A DNA stretch of 8,293 nucleotides from Clostridia bacterium (lineage in GTDB: Bacteria; Bacillota; Clostridia; DUPQ01). Location: NCBI GenBank assembly GCA_030592085.1, contig JAUUZV010000105.1:1-8293 (forward strand). The letters run 5' to 3'. Shown here in pieces: positions 6,455 to 8,293 of the stretch. Position numbers and translations under genes: made by a program. The notes beneath the pieces were generated by a model. That model saw only the letters and a list, made by a program, of their open reading frames with translations, had not been told where the DNA came from and did no database searches. Position 1 is the stretch's first letter. Every line of letters starts with the position of its first letter.

Positions 6455-7568
6455 ATGATACTTGGGGTTTTTATTTTTTTAGCCGGAGCATGTGGGATTA
6501 CAGGTTTGGTAAAAGTTGGAGAAGCTGTAAAAAAAAGTTCGGATGCAAAAAAGTTATTAAAGGAAGCACAGCATATATTTAATAAAAAAAAGAATGAGCT
6601 TGAAGAAAAAAGAAAGAGCGTATCAGGTGAATTGCAGAAATATGGCGAACTAAAAATTCGCATATGGGACCAACATTTCGCTAGGTTTATAAAGCTATTT
6701 AACAAAATAAAGAGTATTGAGATTCATGATAAAAATGATGAAGAAATAGATTTAAATAGTGTTGTTCCTAAGGATCAATTAATGGAAATAAGGCAAATAT
6801 CGTTAAATGCTGTAGAAATAGCAGGTGGTGGATTAGCATCAATGGGGGCAGGAGCATTGGTTGGTGTAGCTTCATATGGAGGGGCAATGATGTTTGCCTC
6901 AGCATCAACCGGAACAGCTATAGCATCGCTATCCGGAGTTGCTGCGACAAATGCAACGTTGGCTTGGTTTGGAGGAGGTTCTTTGGCTGCCGGGGGTCTT
7001 GGAATGGCCGGAGGAACATTAGTGCTAGGTGGATTGGTTGCAGGTCCTGCTCTTGCAGTCGGTGGCTGCAGGTCCTGCTCTTGCAGTCGGTGGCTTTTTG
7101 TTGGTTTCAAAGGCAAAAGCGAAATTGGCTGAAGCTAAAGCAAAATACAAGGAAGCAGAAGCAGCTGTTGAAGGAATGAAAAATGCCATTTCAATGCTAA
7201 AAGCAATTGAAGATATAACCAATCAATATTATAGGCTTACACTAAAGCTTGATGAAGCTCTAGAGTTTGAATTGGATAAGTTGGATGAAAAAATAAATAT
7301 ATTTTGCAAATATAAAAAAAGGAGATTTTGGGTTCGCATTAAAGTATTTATAATGAAACTTTTTGGCAAACCAACAAATTTGATTTATGATGAACTTGGT
7401 TATGAAATAAAATCAGTTTTACATTCAGCTACTCACCTAATTGGAACTACAAAGATTGTTTTAGATATGCCACTATTAAATATTGATGGTTCAATGAATA
7501 ACCAGTCATTGGAATATATTGAAGAAACTGATTTTAATTGCATGATAGAGGGTGGTAAGTATGGGTAA
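6455..7568 (+). pseudogene. Glycine-rich membrane/coiled-coil protein, frameshifted by a 28-bp tandem duplication
   Basis: As written, the first frame ends at 7132 (225 residues), and the remainder continues in another frame to TAA 7566-7568. Removing one copy of the 28-bp duplication (7039-7066 / 7067-7094) restores one 361-residue protein. Its layout is: a hydrophobic N-terminal helix (2-18); a Lys/Glu-rich coiled coil (about 22-65); a linker; a long Gly/Ala-rich hydrophobic core (about 120-208) with motifs ATNATLAWFGGGSLAAGGLG and GGLVAGPALAVGGFLL; a second coiled coil starting SKAKAKLAEAKAKYKEAEA; and a basic, less hydrophobic C-terminus. The core resembles glycine-zipper, membrane-inserting or pore-like segments. 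I believe similar cores occur in widespread uncharacterised proteins, but cannot name a family. AGGAGG at 6442-6447, seven bases before the ATG, fixes the start. As it stands, the gene yields a truncated product with an aberrant Cys-rich tail (CRSCSCSRW). Confidence 0.75.
7039..7094 (+). repeat. Exact 28-bp tandem duplication
   Basis: Bases 7039-7066 and 7067-7094 are identical (TGCAGGTCCTGCTCTTGCAG plus TCGGTGGC), placed head to tail with no spacer. Since 28 is not a multiple of three, the duplication shifts the frame of the glycine-rich gene exactly after residue 204. Deletion of one copy gives an uninterrupted ORF, so the single-copy form is presumably ancestral. It may be replication slippage, a reversible on/off switch, or an assembly artefact. 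Confidence 0.95.
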
Positions 7569-8293
7569 GTCAAACAAGAAAAAAACGGGGAAAAGCGTTT
7601 CAAATTTTATTGCAGGTCAAGTCGGTGCTACAGTAACAAATTCTATAGCGAATACATCCAATGAAGCTTATTCAGGGATGGATTTACTTAGAACAGAAGG
7701 CGAAAGAATGATCAATGTTCTGAAGGATAAGAAACAGGGGAATCTATTTGAAATAATTGAAAGAACAAAATTTAATATGGATGCCGCTGTAAAGAAAGTT
7801 TCTATGAGAGCAGTTACAACAGCTGAAATTGGTCTTCCGCATGATCCTGCAGATATTTTGATAAAAGATGGAGTTGATGTAGTCCGTAAAGTTCAGGCAA
7901 AATCCAGTAATAAAGCATCAAGAGCTTTGTTTGAAATATCTAACAAAAAATATAATGGAATGCAAAAGCTGTTCACATCAGACAAAGCTGAAAGGGCTCG
8001 GGAATTAGCTGAGAAAAGAGTTGAAACAGGCACATTAAAAGCATCCGAATATTCTGATACACTTGAAAACATGACAGGAGAGCTGAAACACGGCGAAATA
8101 TATTCAGGTGGTACAACCTATGATGAAACAATGAAAGCAGCAGAAAACTATAGTAAATATGCAAGAAATTTCGAGATTGAACAGTTTAGAAAAGAACTTG
8201 GTAAATCTGTAAAAAACACTGTAATTGCGGCTTCAATATTAGGTGGTGGAATTTCAATTATGAAAAACTCAATTTTATATAGACGAGATGAAA
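7561..8293 (+). CDS. Candidate QxK-type (Mrr-like) nuclease-fold protein with C-terminal hydrophobic segment, 3' end outside window
   Basis: The frame opens with ATG at 7561 and stays open to the window end (244 codons seen). The start overlaps the preceding stop by eight bases (ATGGGTAA), with GAGGG at 7548-7552 eight bases upstream, so translation is probably coupled. The N-terminus is basic (MGKSNKKKTGK). Residues 61-120 show NLFEIIERTKFNMDAA (Glu64), PHDPADILIKDG (Asp98) and VVRKVQAKSSNK (Gln112, Lys114). This E...D...QxK order is like the PD-(D/E)XK variant in Mrr-type endonucleases. A second conserved-looking block is GELKHGEIYSGGTTYDETM (174-191). Residues about 218-234 (VKNTVIAASILGGGISIM) are hydrophobic and glycine-rich, a possible membrane segment. 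A nuclease role is an inference from a short motif; the protein could instead be a structural or toxin-like component. It is the fourth gene of the operon and shares the glycine-rich hydrophobic theme of genes one and three. Confidence 0.7.
   Translation, partial: MGKSNKKKTGKSVSNFIAGQVGATVTNSIANTSNEAYSGMDLLRTEGERMINVLKDKKQGNLFEIIERTKFNMDAAVKKVSMRAVTTAEIGLPHDPADILIKDGVDVVRKVQAKSSNKASRALFEISNKKYNGMQKLFTSDKAERARELAEKRVETGTLKASEYSDTLENMTGELKHGEIYSGGTTYDETMKAAENYSKYARNFEIEQFRKELGKSVKNTVIAASILGGGISIMKNSILYRRDE

Noticed and set aside
6455..6495. Lipoprotein signal (LAGAC) at the start of the glycine-rich protein
   Set aside because: There is no positively charged n-region, the hydrophobic stretch before Cys13 is very short, and hydrophobicity continues past the cysteine, so a membrane helix is more likely.
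6775..7116. 113-codon antisense frame rich in Pro and Ala
   Set aside because: It is the mirror of Gly/Ala codons in the glycine-rich gene on the plus strand; no ribosome binding site and low-complexity product.
7064..7132. Programmed ribosomal frameshift in the glycine-rich gene
   Set aside because: The frame change is fully explained by the 28-bp duplication, and no slippery heptamer with a downstream structure is apparent.

Overview
The window is AT-rich and has strong AGGAGG-type ribosome binding sites, two type II lipoprotein signal peptides and clostridial-looking protein remnants. This suggests a low-GC Firmicute, most likely a member of the Clostridia. It reads as an accessory or degraded genomic region, because recognisable housekeeping-type genes are present only as fragments.

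Left part (1-4846). The window opens inside a gene (1-1437) whose missing start probably held an HNH-nuclease domain; the rest is unrecognised. Next come a decayed C-terminal fragment of a galactokinase-like GHMP kinase (1456-1753), two adjacent lipoprotein genes (a family-1-type solute-binding lipoprotein at 1758-3440 and an unrecognised lipoprotein at 3453-4352), and a decayed N-terminal fragment of a UvrD/PcrA-type helicase (from about 4348). No permease or ATPase accompanies the binding protein. The lipoprotein pair therefore sits between two gene fossils, with almost no spacer on either side.

Right part (4858-8293). A long imperfect hairpin is followed by a promoter whose -35/-10 spacer carries a 7-7-7 inverted repeat. 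Downstream are four same-strand, closely spaced genes: (i) an excisionase/MerR-like HTH protein with a Gly/Ala-rich hydrophobic segment and a C-terminal coiled coil; (ii) a NERD-domain protein with a complete-looking PD-(D/E)XK signature; (iii) a coiled-coil protein with a long glycine-rich hydrophobic core, frameshifted here by an exact 28-bp tandem duplication; (iv) a protein running off the window with a D...QxK motif, reminiscent of Mrr-like endonucleases, and a C-terminal hydrophobic segment.

The most interesting reading is that the right part is an uncharacterised operon. It would couple two candidate nucleases to two glycine-rich, probably membrane-associated coiled-coil proteins under a possibly autoregulatory HTH protein. 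Its layout would suit an anti-phage or other mobile-DNA conflict system, but that function is inference. No known defence system was recognised by name.
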